A stretch of DNA of 64,000 bases from Mastigamoeba balamuthi (lineage: Eukaryota > Evosea > Mastigamoebida > Mastigamoebidae), in the NCBI GenBank assembly GCA_902651635.1, contig CACRSC010000007.1:90604-154603 (forward strand). The letters run 5' to 3'. How positions within the stretch are numbered: position 1 is the stretch's first letter; every line of letters begins with the position of its first letter. This document shows, piece after piece, positions 20,574-30,622 of the stretch. The notes below the pieces were generated by a model that was not told the DNA's origin, ran no database searches, and saw only the letters and a program-made list of their open reading frames with translations. The position numbers and the translations under genes were made by a program.

Positions 20574-22449
20574 ATGCCCGTCATCCCGTCGAAGCTCCGG
20601 GGCCTCTTCTCCACGGGGCTCAGCTCCAAGAAGTCCACGCCCGCGCTCCTCGTCGTGGGCGCCATCATCGTCGGCCTCGCCTGCGCGTTCCGTGGCTTCG
20701 TGCGCCCCCGCACGAACGGACATGTCAGCAGTCTTCGTGCCCTGACCCTGCGCCCCCCACTGCCACAGGACTCCCCCGTCCGCAACCCGATGCTCTACGG
20801 GGCGCCCAACGTGTACGACGCTGGGTACAAGCTGAGCCGCATGGGCCTCGCCCGTGCATGCGCGTTCTTCTCGTTCATCGAGCACTTCCTCGGTGGGTTG
20901 CCTGCGCCTGCCTCCCCCGCTGCAGCCCTGCAGCCCTGCAGCTCTTCAGTTTCCACCCCCCTCAGTAAAAACTCTACTTTTGTCATCTTGGGTCTCCACG
21001 AAGCCGCCCACACCCGGTGTGGGACTGTGGTAGTGTGGGGTCGCTGTGCTGACGCCCTGCCCTCGCCTCACAGGGAGCGCCATCATGGGCATTGTGTCGC
21101 TGGTGATGCTGGGCGGGTACAAGCGCATGTGGCCTCTGTTCCGTCAGTTTAACTGGAAGGTGCGCAGTGGCTCCGTCGCTGCTGCCGCTGCTGCCTGGGG
21201 GGTGGGTGCCAACGCGATGTCTCGCGCAGGACTGGCTGTCGCTGCTGTACGTCTCGGTGGGCGGGTCTGCGCTGGGGCTGTACTTCTTCCTGCTCGCCAT
21301 GACGCTTGGCAAGCCCGTCGTCGCCATCCTCTTCCAGCAGCTGCAGCCGCTCATCACCATCGGTGCCGCCGCCCTGTTCCTGCGCGAGCGGCCCACGCTC
21401 TGGTTCTTCATCCCCACCGTCATCGCCGTCCTCGGCGTCCTGCTCATCGCCGTCCCCGACTTCATTGTGAGCTGTTGCCCTCACAGTCTGCGCCTGTGCC
21501 GCCCGTGAGGTCCTCACTCGGCTGCCTTTGCACCCCAGGACGCTGCCAAGGGCGGCGGGTGGATCAAGCCCGCGTCGGGCGGGTCCGCGGTGCTGTCCGA
21601 CGTGTTCTCGCTGATCTCGGCTGTGCTGTGGGGCGCGTCGACGGTGTTTGGGAGATCCCTGACGCAGAAAGTCCGCTTCTGGGACCTCGTCTTCCTCCGT
21701 GCGCCCTCGCTCGGACACTCTGCCCCGCACGGCCGGCACTCCTGACGCCCTGAGGGGGCTCCCCTCACGCCCAGGTTACTTCGGAGGGTTCCTGTTCCTC
21801 GTCGTGTTTGCTGCGTGCAACCTGACGTTCAAGGACGAGTACTTCCACTACCTGTTCCACGGCCACGCGAGGGTCTTCGGCTACCTCGACGCGGCCACGC
21901 AGAAGGGCATGCGCGCCTACTGGAACTGGCACACGACCGGCTGCGTCTTCTTCGGCACGCTCATCACGGGCGGCGTCATCCCCCTGACCATGTACTACTT
22001 CGGCCTGCGCCTCGGCCCCGCTGCTGTCGCAGGCCTCTGCGAGCTCACGTTCCCCGCCGTCGCCATCTTCGTCAACTGGTACTGGCTCAACTACGCCCTC
22101 ACCGGCTACCAGATCGTGCGTTGCCCTCGCTGCCCCACTCCCCACGCGGTCGGCTCACGACGGATCGCGCCTGCAGGGAGGGGCTGTGTGCGTGATGGTC
22201 AGCGTCCTCATCGTGACGCTGCTCAGCATGGCCAACAAGGCGACCAAGGGCAACGACGAGATACCGCTGACAGAGAACTGCGAGCAGGGCGCGGCAGACG
22301 GCACGAGCACGTTCACGACGCCCGACGGCGAGGAGGGCTCGGTTACCGTTGTCACTGTCGACGGCCAGCGCAACAATTCAGACACGTCCGAAACGCCGTC
22401 TGGGCCGGCACCGACTCCGAATCTGAGCTCGTCCACGACGAGCATGTAG
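20574..22449 (+). CDS. Drug/metabolite transporter superfamily (EamA-like) protein
   Basis: A polytopic membrane carrier with about ten hydrophobic helices over seven or eight exons. Segments in order: TPALLVVGAIIVGLACAFRG, ACAFFSFIEHFLG, AIMGIVSLVMLGGY, LSLLYVSVGGSALGLYFFLL, then KPVVAILFQQLQPLITIGAA and FFIPTVIAVLGVLLIAVPDF, which form the EamA repeat signature of a substrate-path helix before a loop LRERPTLW. The second half repeats the plan (SDVFSLISAVLWGASTVFGR, GFLFLVVFAACNL, FGTLITGGVIPLTMYYFGL, AAVAGLCELTFPAVAIFVNW). The C-terminus is a Ser/Thr/Asp-rich cytosolic tail. Two homologous five-helix halves fit the superfamily. The substrate is not predictable. The start is ATG 20574. Confidence 0.75.
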
Positions 22450-22650
22450 GCCTTAACCCTGCAGCGTTTGCCACACCACACGGACACCAACCACTTGCTC
22501 GCAACACGGTAGTTTAACAAACACAGCAAGCCACCATCTTTTCTGCCTTGTCAATTGCCTTGCAATTTGTATTTCTTTATCCCTGGCTGTGTCACGTGAC
22601 ACGCAGATACCGGGGGGATTCTCTGGGTGAAATCTCGCGATGACGTCAGG

Positions 22651-24576
22651 ATGGTATCTGAGAACCCAGAAGGGATGGCGGAGCCCGAAGATGCAGGCGC
22701 GTCTCCGGGCCCGGAGGACTACGGCCCGCTGCCGGTGGACGACGCGTCGCTCGACCGCCTGTGCGCGGACATCGCCCTCATCTGCGCGACGCCCGCGCGC
22801 CCGCGCCTGCAGCCCGCGCTGAGCCGCGCTGTGCACTCTGCGCGGGCCCTCGTCGACTGGGCCGAGCACGGCAAGGTCCTGCGCCGCGCCGAGCGCCGCG
22901 CGGAGGCCAGGGCGAGGGGCCAGGCCAAGCGCGGGCCGACGCTGATCGGATCCGGGCTGCAGGCCGAGCGGGACAAGCACACGGCCCGCATGACGGCCGG
23001 CAGGGAGTGGAAGCCCGGCATGGCGCTGCCGCCGCCGCCGCTCGGCGAGATCGCGGACGACGGGGCCGAGTACGACGGCGAGGACTCGAGGGAGGCGCCC
23101 ACGGAGGACGACGCCAGGCGCTGCGGGCCCGAACTGCTGTCTCTTCCCGCCCCGGGGGCGCAGGCAACGCGCCCGGGGCCGGAGGACGCCCAGCGCTCGC
23201 CCCAAGACGCGGCGGCGATCGACGCCGAAACCGACGGTGCCGCGGGCGCGGCTGCGCGGGCGTGCGCGGCCGAGCCCGCCTGCGCCGCGGCAGCGAAGGA
23301 ACCGGAGGCGGCGTGCCCCGAGGCGCGGCAGCGGGCGCCGTCGCGGTCGCCCGACACGGCGGGCGGGCAGTGCGACACGAAGCTGCCGACGGTGACGTGC
23401 TACGTCTGCCGCCAGGGCACGCACGAGGCGCACCCGTTCTACCCGCGCATGTGCCACGCCTGCGGCGAGCGCAACCTGGAGCAGCGCAACCGGACGTTCG
23501 ACCTGCGGGGCCGCGTGGCGCTGGTGACGGGGTCGCGCGTCAAGGTGGGCTACCAGGTGGCGCTCAAGCTGCTGCGCGCGGGCTGCACCGTCGTCGCCAC
23601 GACGCGGTTCCCGCGCGACGCCGCGCGGAGGTTCATGGCCGAGCCCGACGCCGCGGCGTGGAAGGACCGGCTGTCGGTCGAGCCGCTGGACCTGCGGCAG
23701 CTGCTGGCCATCGAGACGACGTGCGCGAGGCTGCGGCAGCGGCTGGGGCGCCTCGACATGGTCATCAACAACGCGGCGCAGACGATACGCAGGCCGCCCG
23801 CGCTCTACGTGCCGCTCGTCAAGGCCGAGGCGACGCCGCTGCCGCCCGAGTGGGAGCGCATCGTCACGATCGCGCCCGGGGGCTGCACGGCGGCGCTGCC
23901 CGCTGCGACGGCGGCCCCGCAGGCGACGCTGACGGACGTGCCCGCGGCGATGTCGGTGCCCGGGGCCGAGGAGGTCGAGCGGGCCGTCGCCAACGGCGCT
24001 GCGGTGTGCATGTCGGCCAAGATGGCGCTGGCGCCGCTGATACCGGGCGACTGCGACAGCCTGCCCGAGGCGGGGCTGACCGAGTACGGCGACCCGCGGG
24101 ACCCGAGGCGCAAGCACTCGTGGAACATGCGGATCGGGGACATACCGATCATCGAGGCGCTCGAGACGACGGTCGTCAACAGCCTCTCGCCGCTGGCGCT
24201 GGTGCAGGGCATGCTGCCGCTGCTGCGCGAGACGGCCGAGCGGGAGAAGGTGCCGACGTTCGTGATCAACGTCTCGGCCATGGAGGGCGCGTTCCACCGC
24301 AGGGTCAAGACGCCCAACCACGTGCACACGAACATGGCCAAGGCGTCGCTCAACATGATGGTGCGCACGTGCGCCAAGGACCTGTCGAGACAGGGCGTGC
24401 TGCTCAACGCGGTCGACACGGGCTGGATCGACGACATGAGCGGCAAGGACGTCTTCATCCCCCCGATCGACTGCGTCGACGGCGCCGCCCGCGTCCTCGA
24501 GCCCGTGTGGCTCGGCCTCGAGGGAAAGCCCATCTGGGGCCAGTTCCGCAAGGACTACATCAGCTACCCGTGGTGA
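22651..24576 (+). CDS. Short-chain dehydrogenase with N-terminal zinc module
   Basis: An intronless gene of about 640 aa. The first 240 residues are Ala/Pro/acid-rich. Next is a zinc-ribbon-like module, CYVCRQGTHEAHPFYPRMCHACGERN, fused directly to a Rossmann-fold oxidoreductase: GRVALVTGSRVKVGYQ (NAD(P)-binding Gly motif), LDMVINNAAQ and LLNAVDTGWIDD. The usual catalytic YxxxK is replaced by HTNMAK, keeping Lys but with His at the Tyr site. I recall this CxxC-HxFY-CxxC plus HTNMAK arrangement from a fungal/plant/protist family of unknown substrate. ATG 22675 (MAEPED) is an alternative start. A polyadenylation hexamer lies at 24653. Confidence 0.8.
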   Translation: MVSENPEGMAEPEDAGASPGPEDYGPLPVDDASLDRLCADIALICATPARPRLQPALSRAVHSARALVDWAEHGKVLRRAERRAEARARGQAKRGPTLIGSGLQAERDKHTARMTAGREWKPGMALPPPPLGEIADDGAEYDGEDSREAPTEDDARRCGPELLSLPAPGAQATRPGPEDAQRSPQDAAAIDAETDGAAGAAARACAAEPACAAAAKEPEAACPEARQRAPSRSPDTAGGQCDTKLPTVTCYVCRQGTHEAHPFYPRMCHACGERNLEQRNRTFDLRGRVALVTGSRVKVGYQVALKLLRAGCTVVATTRFPRDAARRFMAEPDAAAWKDRLSVEPLDLRQLLAIETTCARLRQRLGRLDMVINNAAQTIRRPPALYVPLVKAEATPLPPEWERIVTIAPGGCTAALPAATAAPQATLTDVPAAMSVPGAEEVERAVANGAAVCMSAKMALAPLIPGDCDSLPEAGLTEYGDPRDPRRKHSWNMRIGDIPIIEALETTVVNSLSPLALVQGMLPLLRETAEREKVPTFVINVSAMEGAFHRRVKTPNHVHTNMAKASLNMMVRTCAKDLSRQGVLLNAVDTGWIDDMSGKDVFIPPIDCVDGAARVLEPVWLGLEGKPIWGQFRKDYISYPW

Positions 24577-24700
24577 GATCAGATCGACCGACGGCTTTAC
24601 ACAATACGAACAAAGAGCCCCTGAGGGCCAAGATATCCAGATGACGCCGCACAATAAATTGATCTTCCGGCTGACTCTTTAACACCTGAACACAGCGCGC

Positions 24701-27700
24701 ATGGAGGACTCTGGCAACCCTGAGTCGCGCATTTGTGCCCAGTGCGGGCGGGTGGAAGGAGAGGTGTATTGTGCGGCTGACGAGGTGTTCCTGTGCGCAT
24801 TGTGCGACACCACGCTGCACACGGGGCCCATTCTCTCTGCTCACAAACGTGTCCCCGTCGACCAATTCGTGCGCACTTCAATCGTGCGCTCATTCGTCAA
24901 CACACCGCCGCAGCTTCGCTCGCTCAGGACGCCCGAACCACCGCTCGATCAAGCACTCGCAACCTGGTAATCTCTCTTTCAACATTCACTGCTCTTTCCC
25001 CCGAGTACTACAGCTGATCTCTGTCCTCCAAACAGCAAGGACGCCTCCCCCGAACTCATCGTCGCAGCACTCAACGGCAACACCGAGGTCTGCCTGCGCT
25101 TCTGTTGCTCCGGGTCCAACGGCGCGTCGTCGAGCCAGCGGCTGTCTGCTCTGCTGGCCGCGTCGGTTGCACGTCCAGAAATCAAGCTGTGCCGTGAGGG
25201 CGAGCAAGTGGATGCTGCCTCTGCTCCGTCGCACGCGGTCTACTACAAAGAGGTGGTGCCCGCGGGGAAGAAGACCGTCGGTGTATTCGTCGTGCGGGTG
25301 CCACCACTGCCTCGCGGGGCGCTGGCTCTTCCTGCAGCCCGCGACAACTCGCGGTGCCCTCTGAAGCGGGCGGGGAGGCACATAGAAAGGGCAGACCTCT
25401 TCCAATGGTCCGACTCGCTCTCTGCGTATGATCCGGGCGAAATGCACTGCCTCTGCCCGGACGTTGTGGTCTGCGGGGACGCCACGACCGTTGTTGCGGG
25501 TACGCGCTCGATTGACGTCAGGCTTCCGGAGGCGCTTTGGCACGGCTTCACGGTCCGCGAAACACCGTCTGTCGAGAACAAGCACTCGGACCTCTTTCTG
25601 CGCCCTTCACTCAAGGCTATTGCCGACCTCGTGGAGAAGAACATCGAGCCACTCCTCAACAGCACGTCGAACCGCCAGTCTGTGATGTGGGTGGGCGTAC
25701 CGGACAGCACAGGAGAGATCGTCGGCTTTTTCTCGCCGTATGTCGGGACTGTGACGGCCGTGGATAAGGCGGCAGGCGCGGACCCGGCCGGCACTTGCGC
25801 TGCTGTCTGCAACGAACTGGTGGGCATGCTGCAAGGATACTTCCATAAGTTCTACCCGCCCCTGCCACGCGGCTCTGTGTCTGTTGCGTTCCATCGCGTG
25901 CGAACGAAACTCGACAGCGTCACTGCCAAAGATCTCCGTGGCGGCCCTTTGTTGTTGTGCGAGATCCCGCGCATCGCGACTGCGAGACCGCACAAGGGAA
26001 AGGGGGCTCGCGCGGCTCACAAGACATCACCGAATCATTGGAGCCCGCTGTCGTGCGCCTTCTGGTCCTGCTGCACGGAGATGCTCTCGTCTGGGAGGTG
26101 GGCGACTCGTGGATAGTGGCCGCGGATCGTTCCATTCTGCCTCGTGCGCTCAACGCGGTATCGCAACTGGGAGCCGCCCAAGTCAAGGCCGACGCAAGTG
26201 TTCCTGTGCCCCAGTGTCCGGCTACCACTCGCTACGTTGTCTCGGTCACGTTCACCTCGCCACCAGCACCTCCAGTCTACTGCTACGGCAGCAGGAGCAT
26301 CGTGGATGCCATTGACGCCAAGCGCAGCTGCGCTACGAGCCTCGACGTCCTCGCGTGCTCTCTCCGTCTCCGAGGGCAGATGCTGCGAGCAGAAACTCGT
26401 TCTGCGCTGGTAGCTGGACCGTTTATCAGAATAGTACTCGGCGGTCCGGGATTCAAGGAGGCCTTCGAGCGCGTATCGGGCGTCGGCGCTATCGAGTTCG
26501 ACCACATCCTCGGGCAGGAGAGTGGGCCCCTCAACCTGCAGAACGAGCTGTCCTGGGTTCCGCACCAATGGAGGCTGCTCGTCGTCTCGTCGTCGTCTCT
26601 CGATGATGCGTCTGCGATCATCCGCAGTGACGCCATACTTGACCCGACTGTTCACTGGCTCGTCGTGGTGGCCATCGCTGGCCTCGCGGATGCCTCTGAC
26701 GCCTTCGAAAGGAGCCGCCGTTTTGAGAGCAGCATCGCTCTCGCTTCTCATGCCTCTGTGAGGGACATCTGCCTGCTCGACATCCCACCGTTGGGGCTTC
26801 AGGGCTATCGGTTCGCTGAGGAGGGTGCCTGCTGTTTCTCGGTGATTCCGCCACTCGGAGCAGGGCTTCAGGGCAGCACCGACGAGATTAAGGCGTGGCT
26901 TCTCGCCCCGGTGGCCTCGGTGCATACCACAGCGTACCCACCGGATGCGGCGTTCTCGAGCGACCCACCAGTTCCGATCCTCGCTGCGCAAGCGCGAGCT
27001 GTGCGCGAGGTCCTCAGGAAGTTGGCCAGCAGCTCCTCCGACCCGACGTCAGTCGTCACGGTGCTCAAGACATCTCAGGGGTGCGGAGCAACGACGCTTC
27101 TCGGGCACATCAGGAACCAGGTCGGAGCAGGAATTGTCGTGCTGCGTCTACTATCCAAGGCCCAGACCGGGAACTTCTGGAAATCGCTACTTTTCGAGCT
27201 CAACAGACAGGACAAGACGCGGGCTGTCGTGCTGCTGGACGACGCTGATCCAGCGATCGCGCCTGGCCTGCGCAACCTCTGCCCTACTCCCGAGCTGCGG
27301 AGAGTAGGGGCTCGGGTTTGCTTCGTCCAGGTGCTCGGCATCTCGCCCGAGAAGTTGCGCTCGGACGGTACGTGCGGTGGATTTCCACTACAGCCGTTCC
27401 TCGAGCGTGACGACGTCGCTCCGCTCTGCGATTTCCTGGTGTCGCTGTTCCCAGATGCTGTGGACGCGCTGGGCAGGTGCAGGGACCAGGCCCTGGCGGT
27501 AGATGGGGCGCTGTACGACAGGCACATCTTCGTCTTCCTGATCACGGCCAGCAAAGGAGAGTACAAGCGTGCAGATGCCCTTGTCGCAGAGGCTCTCGGC
27601 TCCCTGGACCAGTCGTCCGAGGCGTTTTCTCTTCTGCGCCTCTCTTCGTTCCTGTCGTCGTTCACGAGACCAGACGCAGCTTGGCTGGAGGCAAAGGCCT

Positions 27701-28446
27701 TCTTCCGCGGCTTCACGTACTCCACTGCCCCGTCGTGGTGGAGGGACCTGCACGGATTTATCCAGTACTCTGCCAAGAAGGATAGCTTCCGCGTGGTGCA
27801 TCCACTGTTTGCGCGTCTGGCCTTGCAGCAGATATTCTCCTTCAGCTGGACACAGGAGGGCCTCACAGACACGCTCTCCTCTGTGTGGAGAAAGGAGATC
27901 GGGCCTGCGATATATAACAACTTCCCCCCAGCCGCAGCAGCAGAGTGGTACCGCAAGCTACTTGCGCATCCGAAGGGCACCTCTTTCTCGGCCTTCATCG
28001 CGGTGTTCGTATCACTGGGCCCGAGGGAGATGCGCATCATCGAGGAGTTGACACACTTCTACGTCGGCAGGACCAAGGTGCAGGCGATCGATCCCTCGCA
28101 CAGCGGCGTTCTTCTGTCTCGAGTGGCAAAGCGCTGGGGACTCACAGACAAAGCCGTCGAGTACGCCGAAATCGCCGTGGCCGCTACAGACCAACATGAC
28201 GAGATCCTGACGCAGAACAACTACTACAAGTGTCTCGGGGCGCACTCCATTGCAATGCACAGTCCAGAGCTCGCCCGGAAGGCATTGACAAGATATTCTC
28301 ACCACCACCTCCTGTCGCAAGCCGGAAAACTCGTTGCCGAAGTCCCCTCGTTGCAGAAGGAGTTCAGCCAGTTCATGCCCAGCCCGCACAAGAGCCACCA
28401 AAAAGAGCGCTCTTGGGAGTGGTGGCATACCGAGTCAAATCTTTGA
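24701..28446 (+). CDS. SAMD9-like protein: B-box, AlbA_2, STAND-like NTPase, TPR-like
   Basis: About 1,200 aa. Exon 1 (24701-24966) holds a B-box-like zinc finger (CAQCGRVEGEVYC, CALCDTTLH, AHKRV). Exon 2 starts at 25036. Near 25560-25920 is a Schlafen AlbA_2-like domain (HSDLFLRPSLKAIADLVEKN, then SVMWVGVPDSTGEIVGFF). Further on is a P-loop domain with a variant Walker A, QGCGATTLLGHI, lacking the usual Lys, and an intact Walker B, RAVVLLDDAD. A winged-helix-like part ending SFRVVHPLFARLAL and helical TPR-like repeats follow. Domain order, the GCGxTTL form and the VHPLxA motif match vertebrate SAMD9/SAMD9L, predicted STAND NTPases of antiviral defence. A frame change near 25940-26023 is best explained by an intron (25938-26023) but could be a frameshift. 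GC is moderate. There is no SAM domain. Confidence 0.65.
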
Positions 28447-28778
28447 CATGCTACCGCTCTTGATTACAGCCAAAGGGTTTGCTTTTACTTTCACTCGGAA
28501 TGGATACGGAGGAGAGCACAGAGCTACGCCATTAACTCGGCGAACTTGTGTACTGGAGATTGCAGATTACCATCTCGTGGGGCCCTGCTGGAAGTGATCA
28601 TGCCGGGACCACCGTCGTGATGTACCGAGCACAAACTTGCTGTTGGCCTGCCTTGCTATAAACTCAATCTCTAAGCATGGCATAGTCTTCCAGTTAAGTG
28701 TGATAATGTGGCTATCTGCACTTGCGTCTACAGTGTTACAGAAGACTAGGAGATTCTGGGTGACATAAGAAGTTTAAA

Positions 28779-28852
28779 CTCCCTTTTAGCTCAGTGGGTA
28801 AAGCATTATTACATTTAGTGGAGGTTCAGGGTTCGTAGAACCGCAAGGCCCT
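28779..28852 (+). other. tRNA-like sequence (A-box), probably not a functional tRNA
   Basis: CTTTTAGCTCAGTGGGTAAA matches a tRNA D-arm/A-box. Downstream is GGTTC...GAACC, an imperfect T-arm-like hairpin. The anticodon arm does not fold well. It may be a decayed tRNA or a SINE head. Confidence 0.25.
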
Positions 28853-28967
28853 CGAAGTAGAATACTCAGTTCCCCATTGTCAGCCAGGAAGCACGTCGTG
28901 AGGTCTATCTGCTTGGAGATTCCCTCGTCTGGCAGTGCTCAGGGACCTGTAGCCCAGAGGTACTGGA

Positions 28968-29345
28968 TTATAGGCCCCGTAAGTCCATCACACTACCTCG
29001 TAGCCCCTCGATGTTGGCAGGTTGCGTCATGTGCACCACCAGGGTATCCACCTTAGCATGCTGCACCAACAGGCCCTCGGGCTGGATCACGTGGCCCAGG
29101 AAGCCCGCTGTACTCATGAAGAAATAGCACTTTAGTCGTAGTTTCATGTTCACCTTCTGGAACCACATGAGAACCTCCTCAAGCAGCTGGAGGTGGCTCT
29201 TTGCATCTCAGCTGAACAGAATAAGGTCGTTAATGAACACGAGGGCTCTCTTCCAAGTCAGTCCTCGCAGCAACAAGTCCATTAACCTTTGGAACGTGGC
29301 TGGGGTGTTTTTGAGTCCAAAGCTGAGCACATTATACTCATTTAT
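28968..29345 (-). mobile_element. Ty3/gypsy LTR-retrotransposon fossil: reverse transcriptase part
   Basis: The minus strand carries the finger/palm and thumb region of a Ty3/gypsy (Metaviridae) reverse transcriptase: FGLKNTPATFQRLM, an FINDLI active-site-like block, and the GFLGHVIQPEGL motif, followed by the stretch that precedes the connection domain. Only this part of pol is seen. No LTRs, integrase or protease could be found nearby. It is an old, broken fragment. Confidence 0.82.
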
Positions 29346-29438
29346 ATGCATATTATGAGTTATTTACACTAACATACCTCCGTTTCATAAAAAATGGTCA
29401 AGGACGAGCCTTTGTTTTATGACGTCAATGTGTGTGAT

Positions 29439-30110
29439 TCATGAAAAGTAGTTGTTACTGCCATTGTTTTGAATGATCTGAGAGCAGTTATTTCGCAAAT
29501 CCCGGAATAGCAATGGCAACTTCTCTGTTTCTGGCCACTCCTGCCAGGCCTCTGCCACAGCTTCCACGATTTGCAGCTCTGAAACTCGTTCTCCAGACAA
29601 ATCAGCCCTATCTTTCACTCTATTCACAGCCGTTTGAAGGGCACGCTCTTGCACAGACGTCCCATGGCTTTTGTTTGTGGTACAGCCAGGATCTATTTTT
29701 ATCTTTAACCCTCTCTGACCGCGAAATTACTTTTAATCAGACCCATTCTGACGTCATTAGACATGTGCACCAGGGTCCAGGAATCATATTTACCAACATG
29801 ACCAGGGCCGTTCGTCAAAAGACCATTTGCCTCAAGCTCTCTCACAGAGACAACAGGAGAGAGGAACAGAAAGCAGGGTTTTGGGATGAGGAGTATGTGA
29901 CTCTGATAGCAACCGTGTGTGCAACTGGAACACAACTGATTCCTGGATTGATTTTTCCTCTAGCAAACCTTCCCTCATCGGCATACTCATTCCTGGAATT
30001 CTTCACGTTCAGTGAAGGAATGGATGAACAAGAAGATCCTTGCTTGTTGGGCAAAGAATGTGGTATCTCCTAAGGCAGAGAGAAGGCGCACCATTATGCA
30101 AAGATCAAAT
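29439..30110. mobile_element. Possible DDE DNA-transposon relic
   Basis: The plus-strand frame 29513-30073 contains EYVTLIATVCATGTQLIPGL, resembling the DDE_1 (pogo/Tigger/jerky) strand pattern VTVLxxxxADGxxLPPxxIF. The minus-strand frame 29654-29439 resembles the C-terminus of Tc1/mariner transposases (EAVAEAWQEWPETEKL, then a final NNCSQIIQNNGSNNYF). Both cannot be one gene, so one may be chance or two elements may be nested. No terminal inverted repeats were found. This is a tentative call. Confidence 0.3.
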
Positions 30111-30490
30111 GCTTCCATTCACATCAAGCAATTAGCAGCATGTAGCAAAGGCCGAAGTAGCAGCATGTAGTGAATGGTAGAACTACACACCTATTCAGAC
30201 CTCTGCTACACGCTGCTATACAGGCCTTTGCTATGTGCCACTATGCATGGATCTGCTATGCTGCATAGTGAAGGATGTGTAGCAGCACGTTGTTTTATCA
30301 TCTGCTACATGCTGCTATGCACCCTTCACTATACACCACTATGCATGGATCTGCTATGCTGCATAGCAAAGGGTGTATAGTAGCAGTGTGTAGTTCTACC
30401 ATCTGCTACATGCCACGACACTAGCTGCCACTACATGCTGCTATACAGAGGGTTGTAGTGGCACTCTTCACTACATGCTATTACACAGGG
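30110..30490. repeat. Palindromic tandem repeats built on CTGCTAT/ATAGCAG
   Basis: Two copies of a 31-base block (30238-30268 and 30336-30366) lie 98 bases apart. The region is also full of imperfect inverted copies. CTGCTATGCACCCTT near 30312 faces AAGGGTGTATAGTAGCAG near 30370, so long hairpins can form. Words such as CTACATGCTGCTA and TAGCAGCATGTAG recur on both strands. This looks like a foldback or minisatellite array. Confidence 0.75.
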
Positions 30491-30622
30491 GTTGCTGGTC
30501 CCTCTGCATTATCATACATTAAATGCAATTAAATCAAGCAATCATTGTTTTTTTGGTTGAAGAAACTTATTCAGGGAGGGAGTAGCTTCCTGTCTGACTC
30601 TCCCATCAGAATGAAGGAATAT

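Noticed and set aside
22453-24654. 733-codon minus-strand frame
   Set aside because: Antisense shadow of the SDR gene, Arg/Ala/Leu-rich with no domain.
28779-28852. Functional tRNA
   Set aside because: Anticodon arm and acceptor do not pair, so it is kept only as a tRNA-like sequence.
30174-30380. 68-codon Cys/Tyr/Leu-rich frame
   Set aside because: It is a translation of the palindromic repeats.
30110-30490. CRISPR-like array
   Set aside because: Repeats are inverted and irregular, there are no unique spacers, and the genome is eukaryotic.
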